A stretch of DNA of 64,000 nucleotides from Gallibacterium anatis DSM 16844 = F 149 (GTDB taxonomy: Bacteria; Pseudomonadota; Gammaproteobacteria; Enterobacterales; Pasteurellaceae): the NCBI RefSeq assembly GCF_000379785.1, contig NZ_KB903682.1:1-64000 (forward strand). The letters are read 5' to 3'. The translations under genes and the position numbers were made by a program. Numbering within the stretch: position 1 is the stretch's first letter; every line of letters starts with the position of its first letter. Under the pieces are notes generated by a model. The model saw only the letters and a program-made list of their open reading frames with translations. It had not been told where the DNA came from and ran no database searches. Shown here in pieces: positions 8,861 to 17,376 of the stretch.

Positions 8861-11491
8861 TTAGTTAAGCCCTGCTTCCAGTTTTAGTTGTAACAAGCGT
8901 CGCTCTTCCACAGACAAAGCGGTGCCTTTTTCATTGGTAAGGATAAAGAAGTCCTCCGCTTTCTCACCGTTGGTTGTGATTTTCGCATTAGACAATGTTA
9001 ATCGCTGCTGCGTAAAAATATCACTGATTATCGCCAATAATCCTGCTCTGTCTTTAGTAATTAATTCTAATTCTGTCTGTTCTGTTTTCTCAATATTTAA
9101 GAAACGGACTTCAAGCGGCACATTAAAATGTTGCAGTTTGCTGCTTCGGCGAGCGGTAGCGGTCAGCACACGTTTTTCTCCTTTTAACACTGCTTTCAAA
9201 ACTTGAGCAATTTCATCTCTTCTCGGTTTACGTAATGCACTGCCGTCATTTTCAGTCACAATAAAACTGTCGAACACCTCTCCACTCTCGGCGGTGATAA
9301 TCTGGGCATCGTGAATGCTCAAATTTTTTGCATCCAATGTTCTCACTACTTTATTAAACAGTTGCGGTTGATCAGCACAATAAATGAAAATTTCTGTTGC
9401 GCCACGTGAAAATCGGCTACTCACCAAAACCACAATTTCATTACTTAAATCGTCAATTTGGCACAGATATTCAGCGTGCCACGCCAGCTGTTTTGAGGTA
9501 TTGCGTAAGAAATATTCTTGCGGACAGCGTTGCCATAACTGATTTACATCATTCACTTTGATTTGATATTTTTCCAACATTGGTTGCATCATATCAAGTG
9601 CTTTAATTCGGTTCTGTAAAATCTGAATGCTGTAATCAAGCGGTACTGAAATGCCTTGATCCAGCTGCTGTTTCGTATAGCGATAAAGCGTGGTTAATAA
9701 TGTTTTTTTCCAGCTATTCCATAAGGTTTCATTGGTTGCGCAAATATCCGCCACCGTTAAACAAAGCAAATAATCCAACCGCGTTTTATTATTCACAATT
9801 TTGGCAAAATGGCTGATTTCCGCCGGATCGTGAATATCTCGTCTTTGTGCAACAATTGACATTTGTAGGTGCGATAACACCAACCAAGCCATAAATTCCG
9901 CATCCTGTTCACTGAAATGATGTTTGATTGCAAAATCATACATATCAATCGCCCCCAATTCAGCGTGATCACCGGAGTGACCTTTAGCGATATCGTGAAA
10001 TAAAGCGGCAAGATAAAGTTGAGGACGCTTAGTCAATGTTAAGAAGATTTTATGACATAAAGGATAGGCTTCAGCACTGGTTTCACTAGCAAAATTCTCC
10101 AATTTAAGCAATAAACGGATGGTATGCTCATCAACCGTATAGGCGTGAAACAGATCAAATTGCATTAAACCGACAATATGCTTCCATTCCCGTAAATAGG
10201 CTTTCAGCACACCATAACGATGCATTGGCGCGAATGCTCTGGTAATACAATGCGGTTGTTGCAGAATCTGAATAAAATAACTTCTCGCCTGTGGCAATTC
10301 ACTTAAATAACCTTGTTGATTCAGTAATGCAAGGCGTAATTGTCGCAATGTGCTGGAATGGATATAACTTTGCGGATAATGACAGAGTTGTAAAAACAGC
10401 TCAATCATCGTTTCCGGCTTGGTTTGGAAAATATCGTGACATTGTAACTGAATGCTGTTATTCACCAAGCAAAATGCCGGACTGATAGCCACTCTTTCAG
10501 CAGATTTTGCACAACTCGGACACAAAAACTGTTCTTGATAATCCTGCATCAACACTTCACTTAACTGCATAATCTGTTGTGAATTGCGAAAATAGGCTTT
10601 CATCATTGTTTCCACTGCTTGATTACCAACGCCCTGATAGCCTAGCATCCCACTAATTTTTAACTGACGCTCAAATAACAGGCGGTTGTCATAATGTTTA
10701 ATCACAAGGTGTAAGGCGTAACGAAGTTTAAACAGGAATGTTTGGCACTCAAATAATGCTTGATACTCTTCCGGATAAATAAAGCCGAAATGAAGCAAAT
10801 CATCTAGATTTTTCGCTTTGAAATGGCGCCACGCAATCCAATAAAGTAAGTGCAAATCACGCAATCCGCCGGGGCTATATTTAAGATCGGGTTCTAAATT
10901 ATAGGCTGTATTGTGATAACGTTGATAACGTTCATTTTTTTCTGCCACTTTTGCCGTAAAGAAGTCACGCATTGACCAAAAATCATCTTGATAAATATGC
11001 TGTGTCAACTTTTCAAATAACGGTTTATTTCCGGTTAGAAAACGAGATTCCAGTAAATTGGTTGCGATACTAATATCATTCCGCCCCTCTTCCAGACATT
11101 GCGGCAAGGTGCGAATACTATGCCCGACTTCAAAATGACAATCCCATAAAAATTGCACGAAATTGGCGATCTGCTGTTCTTGCTCTTCATCTAAGTTTTG
11201 GGAGGATAAAATCAAGAAATCTAAATCCGACAGCGGAAAAATTTCGCCACGCCCATAACCACCCACTGCTATTAATGCTAAATGCGGATAACTGTCCAAT
11301 CGGAAATGGTGCCATAGCATCAATAACAGTTGATCACAAAGATCACTACGCTGTTTAATCAGATAGTAAATATCAATATTCTGACTAAAATTTTCCGTTT
11401 CAGTTGCTTTTAAATCGGCAAAAAATTGACGCACATTGGCAGGGGTAAACGGAATTTGGCTTAAATCTTGGGTGAATAGTGGTGTTTGCAT
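8861..11491 (-). CDS. glnD: Bifunctional [protein-PII] uridylyltransferase / uridylyl-removing enzyme
   Basis: GlnD senses glutamine and adds or removes UMP on PII proteins, setting glutamine synthetase activity and Ntr signalling. In order: nucleotidyltransferase domain with GGYGRGE and the SDLD metal site (about residues 77-91), a GlnD linker domain, an HD phosphohydrolase domain with FHDIAKG (residues 498-504), and two C-terminal ACT domains, the last starting near ELELITKDRAGLL. All key residues are present in the 876-residue product. In E. coli glnD lies next to map as well; here map is upstream on the same strand but separated by a terminator. Confidence 0.97.
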   Translation of the reverse strand: MQTPLFTQDLSQIPFTPANVRQFFADLKATETENFSQNIDIYYLIKQRSDLCDQLLLMLWHHFRLDSYPHLALIAVGGYGRGEIFPLSDLDFLILSSQNLDEEQEQQIANFVQFLWDCHFEVGHSIRTLPQCLEEGRNDISIATNLLESRFLTGNKPLFEKLTQHIYQDDFWSMRDFFTAKVAEKNERYQRYHNTAYNLEPDLKYSPGGLRDLHLLYWIAWRHFKAKNLDDLLHFGFIYPEEYQALFECQTFLFKLRYALHLVIKHYDNRLLFERQLKISGMLGYQGVGNQAVETMMKAYFRNSQQIMQLSEVLMQDYQEQFLCPSCAKSAERVAISPAFCLVNNSIQLQCHDIFQTKPETMIELFLQLCHYPQSYIHSSTLRQLRLALLNQQGYLSELPQARSYFIQILQQPHCITRAFAPMHRYGVLKAYLREWKHIVGLMQFDLFHAYTVDEHTIRLLLKLENFASETSAEAYPLCHKIFLTLTKRPQLYLAALFHDIAKGHSGDHAELGAIDMYDFAIKHHFSEQDAEFMAWLVLSHLQMSIVAQRRDIHDPAEISHFAKIVNNKTRLDYLLCLTVADICATNETLWNSWKKTLLTTLYRYTKQQLDQGISVPLDYSIQILQNRIKALDMMQPMLEKYQIKVNDVNQLWQRCPQEYFLRNTSKQLAWHAEYLCQIDDLSNEIVVLVSSRFSRGATEIFIYCADQPQLFNKVVRTLDAKNLSIHDAQIITAESGEVFDSFIVTENDGSALRKPRRDEIAQVLKAVLKGEKRVLTATARRSSKLQHFNVPLEVRFLNIEKTEQTELELITKDRAGLLAIISDIFTQQRLTLSNAKITTNGEKAEDFFILTNEKGTALSVEERRLLQLKLEAGLN

Positions 11492-11545
11492 AGAATTCCT
11501 GTATAAATTTGGTTGTTATGTTGATAACAATATTATTTTTTCAAT

Positions 11546-11585
11546 AAAAAAGCGACCATTTCTCTTAAAAAAGGTCGCTTTTTTT
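11546..11585 (-). terminator. Terminator of map
   Basis: AAAAAAGCGACC pairs with GGTCGCTTTTTT. Read on the minus strand the stem is followed by a T-run, so it ends the map transcript before glnD. Confidence 0.85.
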
Positions 11586-11593
11586 AGAATTTT

Positions 11594-12391
11594 TTAATTA
11601 TTTACCATTATTCGTTGGATATCATTCAGTTCTTCATCACGAATTGTCATCACTTCACAACCATTTTCGGTAACAACGATTTGATGTTCATACTGTGCGG
11701 AATGGCTACGATCTTTAGTTTTAACTGTCCAGCCATCGCCCATTAAGCGAATCTCTTTTCTACCAGCATTGACCATCGGTTCAATCGTAAACACCATTCC
11801 AGGTTGTAAAATCACTCCACCGTCATCGGCATAATAGTGTAAAACTTGCGGATCACTGTGAAACTCAGTGCCAATACCATGACCGCAATATTCACGCACT
11901 ACAGAAAAGCCTTGTTTTTCCACATACTGTTGAATAACGCGCCCGATTTCATTTAAACGAATGCCCGGTTTTACCGTACGCAATGCAAGATAAAGCGATT
12001 GTTGTGTTACTTCGCATAACTTTTTACTGCGAATCGGCGGTTCACCAACCATATACATTTTCGAATTATCACCGAAATAACCGTCTTTAATCACCGTAAC
12101 ATCAATATTGAGAATATCGCCATCTTTTAATTTTTTTTCATCATTTGGAATGCCGTGGCACACTACTTCATTAATTGAAATACAAACTGATTTAGGGAAA
12201 CCGTGATAATTTAAACAAGCCGGAATCACTTTTTGTTCGTTGACCATATAATCGTGACAAATGCGATCCAATTCGCCGGTAGTCACACCTGCTTTAACAT
12301 AAGGTTCAATCATCACCAACACATCTGAAGCCAACTTACAGGCGACACGTAATTTTTCAATTTCTTCTGCTGTCCTTAATGGAATTGTCAT
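11594..12391 (-). CDS. map: Methionine aminopeptidase, type I
   Basis: Map removes the initiator methionine from nascent proteins, using a dinuclear metal centre. The 265-residue product has the type I core without an N-terminal extension. Metal ligands are recognisable in NIDVTVIKDGYFGDNS, the GHGIGTEFH segment, FTIEPMV and YEHQI. The frame extends four codons upstream to a TTG that falls inside the GGAG ribosome-binding site; the ATG at 12391 is preferred. It is divergent from erpA and separated from glnD by a terminator. Confidence 0.96.
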   Translation of the reverse strand: MTIPLRTAEEIEKLRVACKLASDVLVMIEPYVKAGVTTGELDRICHDYMVNEQKVIPACLNYHGFPKSVCISINEVVCHGIPNDEKKLKDGDILNIDVTVIKDGYFGDNSKMYMVGEPPIRSKKLCEVTQQSLYLALRTVKPGIRLNEIGRVIQQYVEKQGFSVVREYCGHGIGTEFHSDPQVLHYYADDGGVILQPGMVFTIEPMVNAGRKEIRLMGDGWTVKTKDRSHSAQYEHQIVVTENGCEVMTIRDEELNDIQRIMVNN

Positions 12392-12588
12392 TTTTTTCTC
12401 CAATTTGAAATACTTAATTTTCGGTGGCTATCATACCATTATTTCAACGTTGCCGATAACCTTTCAATGAAATTGTTGAACGATTTACTAGGTTATTAGA
12501 TAATAGCGATACTATTAAGATAATTTTCACTTCATCATAACTATTTAGTTTGTAACTATATGATGAAAGAACAATGAGGAGTTTAAGA

Positions 12589-12933
12589 ATGAGTGATGAT
12601 GTTTCTATTCCGCTAACATTTACTGATGCGGCAGCGCGTAAAGTAAAATTTTTAATTGAAGGCGAAGATAATCCGAATCTAAAATTGCGTGTTTATATTA
12701 CCGGTGGTGGTTGTAGCGGATTCCAATATGGGTTTACTTTTGATGAAAATGTGAATGAAGGTGATCTGACCATTGAAAATTCAGGCGTGACTTTGGTGGT
12801 TGATCCGATGAGTTTACAATACTTAATCGGCGGAACCGTAGATTATACTGAAGGATTGGAAGGTTCACGTTTTGTCGTTGATAATCCGAATGCGACAACA
12901 ACCTGTGGTTGCGGTTCATCTTTCAGCATCTAA
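12589..12933 (+). CDS. erpA: Iron-sulfur cluster insertion protein ErpA
   Basis: ErpA is an A-type carrier that delivers Fe-S clusters to targets such as the isoprenoid enzymes IspG and IspH. The 114-residue product has the three cluster-binding cysteines at 42, 106 and 108 (GGCSG and CGCGSS) and ends in SSFSI as in other ErpA proteins. The ATG at 12589 has AGGAG seven bases upstream; the frame also begins five codons earlier, but that start precedes the Shine-Dalgarno sequence. A short terminator hairpin follows. Confidence 0.96.
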   Translation: MSDDVSIPLTFTDAAARKVKFLIEGEDNPNLKLRVYITGGGCSGFQYGFTFDENVNEGDLTIENSGVTLVVDPMSLQYLIGGTVDYTEGLEGSRFVVDNPNATTTCGCGSSFSI

Positions 12934-12939
12934 TTTAAA

Positions 12940-12961
12940 AAGGCTATCCGAGCATAGCCTT
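12940..12961 (+). terminator. Terminator of erpA
   Basis: An 8-bp stem (AAGGCTAT / ATAGCCTT) with a six-base loop is followed by CTTTTCTT. It may only partly separate erpA from the next gene. Confidence 0.65.
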
Positions 12962-12987
12962 CTTTTCTTATCTTAAGGGGGCATAAA

Positions 12988-13362
12988 ATGGAATTTCAAT
13001 TCTATCGCATTGATCGCAATACAATTAATGTCAGTTGTTCAATGGAACATGAAGCAGTTGCACGTTGGGCAAACAGTGAAATTCGTGGTGATTTGAACAA
13101 AATTGCTGAATTAATGGCAGTAATAAAGGCGTGTCATTCCGCCCCTTATGGCATCGACAAAATTATTCCGGGCAAGGAATTTTCCGTCCATATTAATCAC
13201 GATGAAGTGATGGTTAAAGCTAATATTCTCTTTTCAGAAGAAAATTCTGATGAAATTTTAGAAGATGATCTTCAATTTTATGATGAAGAAAATATGGCAA
13301 TTTGTGGATTGGAAGATTTTAAACACTTTTTATCTGCATATCAGCAATTTATTAAAGAGTAA
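12988..13362 (+). CDS. UPF0231 (YacL) family protein, function unknown
   Basis: The 124-residue product resembles E. coli YacL (UPF0231): a short acidic protein with the segment GKEFSVHINHDEVMVKAN and the C-terminal block YDEENMAICGLEDFKHFL. No catalytic motif or membrane segment is apparent. AAGGGGG precedes the ATG. The family is widely conserved in gamma-proteobacteria without an assigned role. It lies behind erpA and its weak terminator, so some co-transcription is possible. Confidence 0.85.
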   Translation: MEFQFYRIDRNTINVSCSMEHEAVARWANSEIRGDLNKIAELMAVIKACHSAPYGIDKIIPGKEFSVHINHDEVMVKANILFSEENSDEILEDDLQFYDEENMAICGLEDFKHFLSAYQQFIKE

Positions 13363-13430
13363 TTTTTAAGCATTATCTGTTTGATTTATCAACACAATGT
13401 TTCAAAAATGTAATTCATCGAAACGTTTTT

Positions 13431-13446
13431 TTCGAAGCGGATCACA
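13431..13446 (+). promoter_or_regulatory. Candidate CRP site upstream of sdaC
   Basis: TTCGA-N6-TCACA matches the CRP consensus TGTGA-N6-TCACA at 8 of 10 core positions, and the right half (ATCACATT) is perfect. It lies about 105-120 bases before the sdaC start. sdaC is CRP-controlled in E. coli, which makes the site plausible but unproven. Confidence 0.4.
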
Positions 13447-13550
13447 TTCTTGAACATTTCTTTTTATTAAGTTTTGAATTCAAAAAACACCTTATCTATC
13501 ATAACGCTGAAAAAATTATTATTAATCAATTAATAAACTAAGGTGTGTGT

Positions 13551-14843
13551 ATGTTAAATGAGCAAACTCTAAGTTCTGCAATGGAACAATCTTGTCCAAA
13601 AACGCATATTTGGAATAAATTTGATCTGGCGTGGGTGCTGAATTTATTCGGCACTGCCGTAGGCGCAGGTGTTTTATTTTTACCAATTAATGCCGGCAAA
13701 GGTGGTTTTTGGCCATTAGTTATTATGACCATAATAGTTGGACCTATGACCTATTTTGCCCATCGCGGATTGGCACGCTTTGTGCTCTCTTCCAGCAAAC
13801 CGGGCAGCGATATAACCGAAGTGGTGGAGGAACATTTTGGTAAAACCGCCGGTAAATTAATTACGCTACTCTATTTCTTTGCTATTTTCCCCATTCTTCT
13901 TATTTATGGTAACGGCATTACCAATACCGTTGATTCATTTATGGTAAACCAATTAGGAATGGCTTCACCATCAAGGGTTTTACTGTCATTGATTTTAATC
14001 GGCAGCCTAATCGGTATTTTCCTATTGGGTGAAAAAGTGGTGTTAAAAGTAACGGAATGGTTGGTTTATCCGCTGGTATTTATTCTTTTTGCGTTGTCGA
14101 TTTATCTTATTCCTGAATGGAACACCAGTATGTTGCAAGAAATGCCGAGCGGTGAGCAATTTTTATTAACATTATGGATTACCATCCCGGTGTTGGTTTT
14201 TTCATTTAATCACTCACCTGCTATTTCTTCCTTTGTGCTTTCACAGCAACGTCAATATAAATCTTTCACGGCTACCGAACAACACGCCAGCAAAACATTA
14301 AAAGGCACAGCGACCATTTTATTGGTGTTTGTGATGTTCTTCGTTTTTAGTTGCGTTTTAACCTTAACGCCGGAAGATTTGTTATTAGCCAAAGAACAAA
14401 ATATTGCTATTCTCTCTTTCCTTGCCAATAAATTTGATAATCCTTATATCTCCTATCTTGGTCCTTTGGTTGCCTTTTTAGCGATTACCAGTTCATTTTT
14501 TGGTCATTATATGGGCGCAAGAGAGGGTTTACAGGGGTTATATCTCAAATTAAAAGGCGAAAACCAACATTCCGCGAATATTAATCATCGCCGTTTAAAC
14601 CTTGTTTCAGCACTCTTTTTCTTATTATCACTTTGGGGTGTAGCGATTATCAACCCAAGCATTTTAGGTTTAATCGAATCTCTAGGCGGCCCTATTATCG
14701 CAATGATCTTGTTCATTATGCCGATGTATGCGATTAAACGTATTCCGGCAATGAAACGTTACAGCGGTAAGTTGAGCAATGTTTTTGTGGTGGTGATGGG
14801 GTTAATCGCTATTTCAAATATTGTCTATAATCTCGTGGCATAG
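13551..14843 (+). CDS. sdaC: Serine/threonine:proton symporter, SdaC family
   Basis: This inner-membrane permease of about 430 residues with about eleven hydrophobic helices belongs to the HAAAP family, SdaC branch, which imports L-serine with protons. The hallmark N-terminal helix is [19 protein letters not shown], and the family segment [15 protein letters not shown] is in the C-terminal half. The frame opens at a GTG at 13545, but the ATG at 13551 follows AAGGTG and is preferred. The next gene encodes serine dehydratase, so import and deamination of serine are encoded together, with a hairpin between them. Confidence 0.93.
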   Translation: MLNEQTLSSAMEQSCPKTHIWNKFDLAWVLNLFGTAVGAGVLFLPINAGKGGFWPLVIMTIIVGPMTYFAHRGLARFVLSSSKPGSDITEVVEEHFGKTAGKLITLLYFFAIFPILLIYGNGITNTVDSFMVNQLGMASPSRVLLSLILIGSLIGIFLLGEKVVLKVTEWLVYPLVFILFALSIYLIPEWNTSMLQEMPSGEQFLLTLWITIPVLVFSFNHSPAISSFVLSQQRQYKSFTATEQHASKTLKGTATILLVFVMFFVFSCVLTLTPEDLLLAKEQNIAILSFLANKFDNPYISYLGPLVAFLAITSSFFGHYMGAREGLQGLYLKLKGENQHSANINHRRLNLVSALFFLLSLWGVAIINPSILGLIESLGGPIIAMILFIMPMYAIKRIPAMKRYSGKLSNVFVVVMGLIAISNIVYNLVA

Positions 14844-14873
14844 TTCTCGCTTTTTCATTAAAATTTGCATCCT

Positions 14874-14900
14874 TTGCCTTAGGTTAAAAACCTAAGGCAA
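14874..14900 (+). terminator. Intercistronic hairpin between sdaC and sdaA
   Basis: A perfect 10-bp stem (TTGCCTTAGG / CCTAAGGCAA) with a seven-base loop lies between the two genes. Only TATTTAT follows, so partial termination or mRNA processing is more likely than full separation. Confidence 0.6.
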
Positions 14901-14938
14901 TATTTATCAGAATAATAAAAAATAATTAGAGTGTATTT

Positions 14939-16303
14939 ATGATTAGTGTGTTTGATATGTATAAAATCGGCATAGGGCCATCCAGTTCCCATACTGTCGG
15001 GCCGATGAAAGCCGGTAAAGAGTTTATTGATCACTTAGTACAACAACAGCAATTAAAGCAAGTTACCCGATTACATATTGATGTTTACGGTTCACTTTCA
15101 ATGACCGGACGTGGGCACAACACCGATATAGCCATTATTCTCGGCTTGGCCGGATACTTGCCCGACAATGTGGATATTGACCACATTCCCCTCTTCATTG
15201 ATCAGATTAAAAAACAGAAGCGGTTTCCACTGGCATTAGCACAACACGAAATTGCTTTCGATTTTTATCAGGATATGCAATTCCATTCCACTTTTCTGCC
15301 ACTACACGAAAATGGGATGACAATCAGTGCCTATCATCAAGATGAGTGTCTTTACAGCAATACTTATTACTCTATCGGCGGAGGTTTTATTGTTGATGAA
15401 GCCCATTTCAATCAGGAGCAATCTGACGAGCAACAGGTGCCTTTCCCTTATAAAAGTGCTGCCGATTTAATTCATCACTGTCAGGAAAATGGGTTAGCCA
15501 TTTCCGGCATTATGTTACGTAATGAATTGGCGTTGCACGGCAAAACAGAATTGAAAGCGCATCTTGCTAAAGTTTGGCAAACAATGCAGGAGTGTATCCA
15601 ACACGGGTTGCACACAGACGGCTTATTGCCCGGCCCATTAAAAGTGCCTCGCCGTGCTGCCGGATTGCGACGATTATTGGAAGCGAATAATTCATTATCA
15701 AATGATCCAATGAAGGTAATTGATTGGATTAATATGTATGCTTTAGCGGTAAATGAGGAGAATGCTGCCGGCGGTCGTGTTGTTACCGCACCGACCAACG
15801 GCGCTTGCGGTATTGTGCCGGCGGTACTTGCCTATTATCAAAAATTTATTGCACCAATTAGTGATGAAGTACGAGATTGTTATTTATTAACTACCAGTGC
15901 TATCGGTTCACTTTATAAAATGAATGCTTCGATTTCCGGTGCTGAAGTGGGCTGTCAAGGTGAAGTCGGGGTTGCTTGCTCAATGGCGGCTGCCGGTTTA
16001 ACAGAAATTTTAGGCGGTACACCGGAACAGGTCTGTATGGCAGCAGAAATTGCGATGGAACATAATCTTGGATTAACCTGTGATCCGGTCGGTGGCCAAG
16101 TGCAAGTGCCTTGCATTGAACGTAATGCTATTGCTTCCGTAAAAGCAATCAACGCCAGCAGAATGGCGTTACGTCGTAACACACAACCGCGAGTCACATT
16201 AGATAAAGTGATTGAAACAATGTATGAAACCGGCAAAGATATGAATGCCAAATATCGAGAAACTTCCCAAGGCGGTTTAGCGGTTAAGGTGATTTGTGAT
16301 TAA
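14939..16303 (+). CDS. sdaA: L-serine ammonia-lyase (4Fe-4S serine dehydratase)
   Basis: The enzyme converts L-serine to pyruvate and ammonia using an oxygen-sensitive 4Fe-4S cluster rather than pyridoxal phosphate. The single 454-residue chain carries the beta domain first (MISVFDMYKIGIGPSSSHTVGPM) and the alpha, cluster-binding domain second, with cysteines in TNGACGIVPA, GCQGEVG, LTCDPVGG and VPCIERN. This is the fused single-chain form found in enteric bacteria. It follows sdaC by about 95 bases. A hairpin terminator follows. Confidence 0.96.
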   Translation: MISVFDMYKIGIGPSSSHTVGPMKAGKEFIDHLVQQQQLKQVTRLHIDVYGSLSMTGRGHNTDIAIILGLAGYLPDNVDIDHIPLFIDQIKKQKRFPLALAQHEIAFDFYQDMQFHSTFLPLHENGMTISAYHQDECLYSNTYYSIGGGFIVDEAHFNQEQSDEQQVPFPYKSAADLIHHCQENGLAISGIMLRNELALHGKTELKAHLAKVWQTMQECIQHGLHTDGLLPGPLKVPRRAAGLRRLLEANNSLSNDPMKVIDWINMYALAVNEENAAGGRVVTAPTNGACGIVPAVLAYYQKFIAPISDEVRDCYLLTTSAIGSLYKMNASISGAEVGCQGEVGVACSMAAAGLTEILGGTPEQVCMAAEIAMEHNLGLTCDPVGGQVQVPCIERNAIASVKAINASRMALRRNTQPRVTLDKVIETMYETGKDMNAKYRETSQGGLAVKVICD

Positions 16304-16315
16304 TTGATAATATTG

Positions 16316-16339
16316 AAGGGAAACTGGAAAGTTTCCCTT
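16316..16339. terminator. Terminator behind sdaA
   Basis: AAGGGAAAC pairs with GTTTCCCTT around a six-base loop, followed by CTCATTTTG. It lies between convergent sdaA and the lipoprotein gene. Confidence 0.75.
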
Positions 16340-16353
16340 CTCATTTTGTCAAA

Positions 16354-16680
16354 TTAACAATGTCCCGCAGCTTTTTCTAATGCATTACAGGAACGTTTTG
16401 ATTTAGTGCCATCAGTCCCGGCACAAATGGCATCAGAAGAAATAACGCCTGCGACAGTGGTAATATAACATTGATACTGCTTTCTGCCGATACTGGCAAT
16501 AAAACGAATGTCATCTAACCCCGGCTGCCGATTGCTGATGGCTACTTTATCTGCGGTGGTATTGAGCGCAAAAGCAGCTTTACTTTGTAATGATGCATCA
16601 GAAATTACTGTATTACCCACCATACCGCAACCACTCAATATGAAAATTGGTAAACAAATACAGAATTTATTCATCGTCAT
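16354..16680 (-). CDS. Small cysteine-rich lipoprotein, function unknown
   Basis: The 108-residue product has a lipoprotein signal peptide: N-terminal MTMNK, a hydrophobic core, and lipobox LSGC with the modified cysteine at residue 18. The following residue is glycine rather than aspartate, which by the Lol rule suggests the outer membrane. The mature part holds four more cysteines (QCY, AIC, RSC and the terminal GHC), enough for two disulfides. I recall similar small lipoproteins from prophage-type gene clusters, but I cannot assign a function. The start at 16680 has GGGA upstream; 16674 is also possible. It lies eight bases behind the small membrane protein gene, so the two form an operon. 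Confidence 0.75.
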   Translation of the reverse strand: MTMNKFCICLPIFILSGCGMVGNTVISDASLQSKAAFALNTTADKVAISNRQPGLDDIRFIASIGRKQYQCYITTVAGVISSDAICAGTDGTKSKRSCNALEKAAGHC

Positions 16681-16688
16681 TTTTCCCA

Positions 16689-16964
16689 TTATTTCAATCC
16701 TGCTGCTCCGCCTAAACCTATCAATGCTAATAAGAATGGTGAGGTCATTAGTCCGATTAACACTAAAACCCACGCTAATACATTTAAACATATCCCTTTG
16801 ATATGTTTATTTTTAATAGCAAGAATAGTGCCGATTAAAGCAATAATTGCAGCTAAAGGCACAAAAATTGTTCCTAAAAACAAAATACCTACAACGGCTA
16901 AAATACAAGCAATAATTCCGGCAGTTACACCAGTTTTCGTTTTTTGTGGCAGTGCGTCTGTCAT
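16689..16964 (-). CDS. Small multi-helix membrane protein, function unknown
   Basis: The 91-residue product has a short polar N-terminus, two closely spaced hydrophobic stretches (about residues 12-50), a basic loop (KNKHIKG) and a C-terminal hydrophobic region (about 57-88). That predicts three or four short helices in the inner membrane. No enzymatic motif is visible. An excellent AGGAGG precedes the ATG. The promoter upstream (TTGCAC-17-TATAAT on the minus strand) lies between two palindromic operators shared with the divergent XRE gene. The pairing with a lipoprotein and a repressor resembles phage-derived accessory cassettes; superinfection exclusion is one possibility but is not shown. 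Confidence 0.7.
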   Translation of the reverse strand: MTDALPQKTKTGVTAGIIACILAVVGILFLGTIFVPLAAIIALIGTILAIKNKHIKGICLNVLAWVLVLIGLMTSPFLLALIGLGGAAGLK

Positions 16965-16985
16965 ATTTCCTCCTAATTATCAAAG

Positions 16986-17033
16986 TTGCACCTAAAACAG
17001 GTGCATTATAGATTGAACCTAAAATAGGTGCAA
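16986..17033. promoter_or_regulatory. Divergent promoters with two palindromic operators (XRE / membrane-lipoprotein operon)
   Basis: Operator 1 (16987-17005) is TGCACCT-AAAAC-AGGTGCA and operator 2 (17014-17032) is TGAACCT-AAAAT-AGGTGCA, with 27 bases between centres. On the minus strand, TTGCAC (17028-17033) and TATAAT (17005-17010) are 17 bases apart, a near-ideal sigma-70 promoter. Its -35 lies in operator 2 and its -10 touches operator 1. On the plus strand, TTGCAC (16986-16991) and TAGATT (17009-17014) are also 17 bases apart. The XRE protein is the obvious ligand. Confidence 0.7.
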
Positions 17034-17332
17034 TGAAAAAATTACGATCTTCTATTTATTCTCAAGAACAGGTGTTTTTACGCGAACTTTTTATCGAAAA
17101 ACGTAAAGCATTAGGTTTATCTCAACGAGCTTTATCTGATAAGCTCGGCGTTATTTATTCTCTGATTGGTAAAGTTGAAACTGGAGATCGGAGATTGGAT
17201 GTGATTGAATTTATTCAATATTGTATTGCATTGGAACTTGATCCAAAGTCAGTATTAGATCAAGTGTATCAGCATATGTTATCGGTTTCATCTGATACAG
17301 CTGATGATAGTGAGTCAAAAAATTCCCCATAA
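17033..17332 (+). CDS. XRE-family helix-turn-helix regulator
   Basis: The 99-residue product contains a Cro/C1-type HTH at about residues 18-74 (RKALGLSQRALSDKLGV, then SLIGKVETGDRRLDVIEF) and a polar C-terminal tail rich in serine and aspartate. There is no second domain. The ATG abuts operator 2. If the plus-strand promoter at 16986-17014 is used, the mRNA leader is only about a dozen bases with no proper Shine-Dalgarno sequence. The protein probably represses itself and the divergent membrane protein/lipoprotein operon. An antitoxin-like role cannot be excluded, but no adjacent toxin gene is recognisable. Confidence 0.8.
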   Translation: MKKLRSSIYSQEQVFLRELFIEKRKALGLSQRALSDKLGVIYSLIGKVETGDRRLDVIEFIQYCIALELDPKSVLDQVYQHMLSVSSDTADDSESKNSP

Positions 17333-17360
17333 AAAAGCCGGCTATTTTCAAAGCCGGCTA
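17332..17360 (-). terminator. Terminator of ilvH
   Basis: Two copies of the self-complementary AGCCGGCT, eight bases apart, form a stem followed on the minus strand by a T6 run. It also separates the XRE gene from ilvH. Confidence 0.75.
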
Positions 17361-17376
17361 TAATTATTTTATTGCA

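Noticed and set aside
17033-17332. Toxin-antitoxin pair with the XRE gene as antitoxin
   Set aside because: No RelE/HigB/HipA-like partner is next to it; the divergent genes encode a membrane protein and a lipoprotein.
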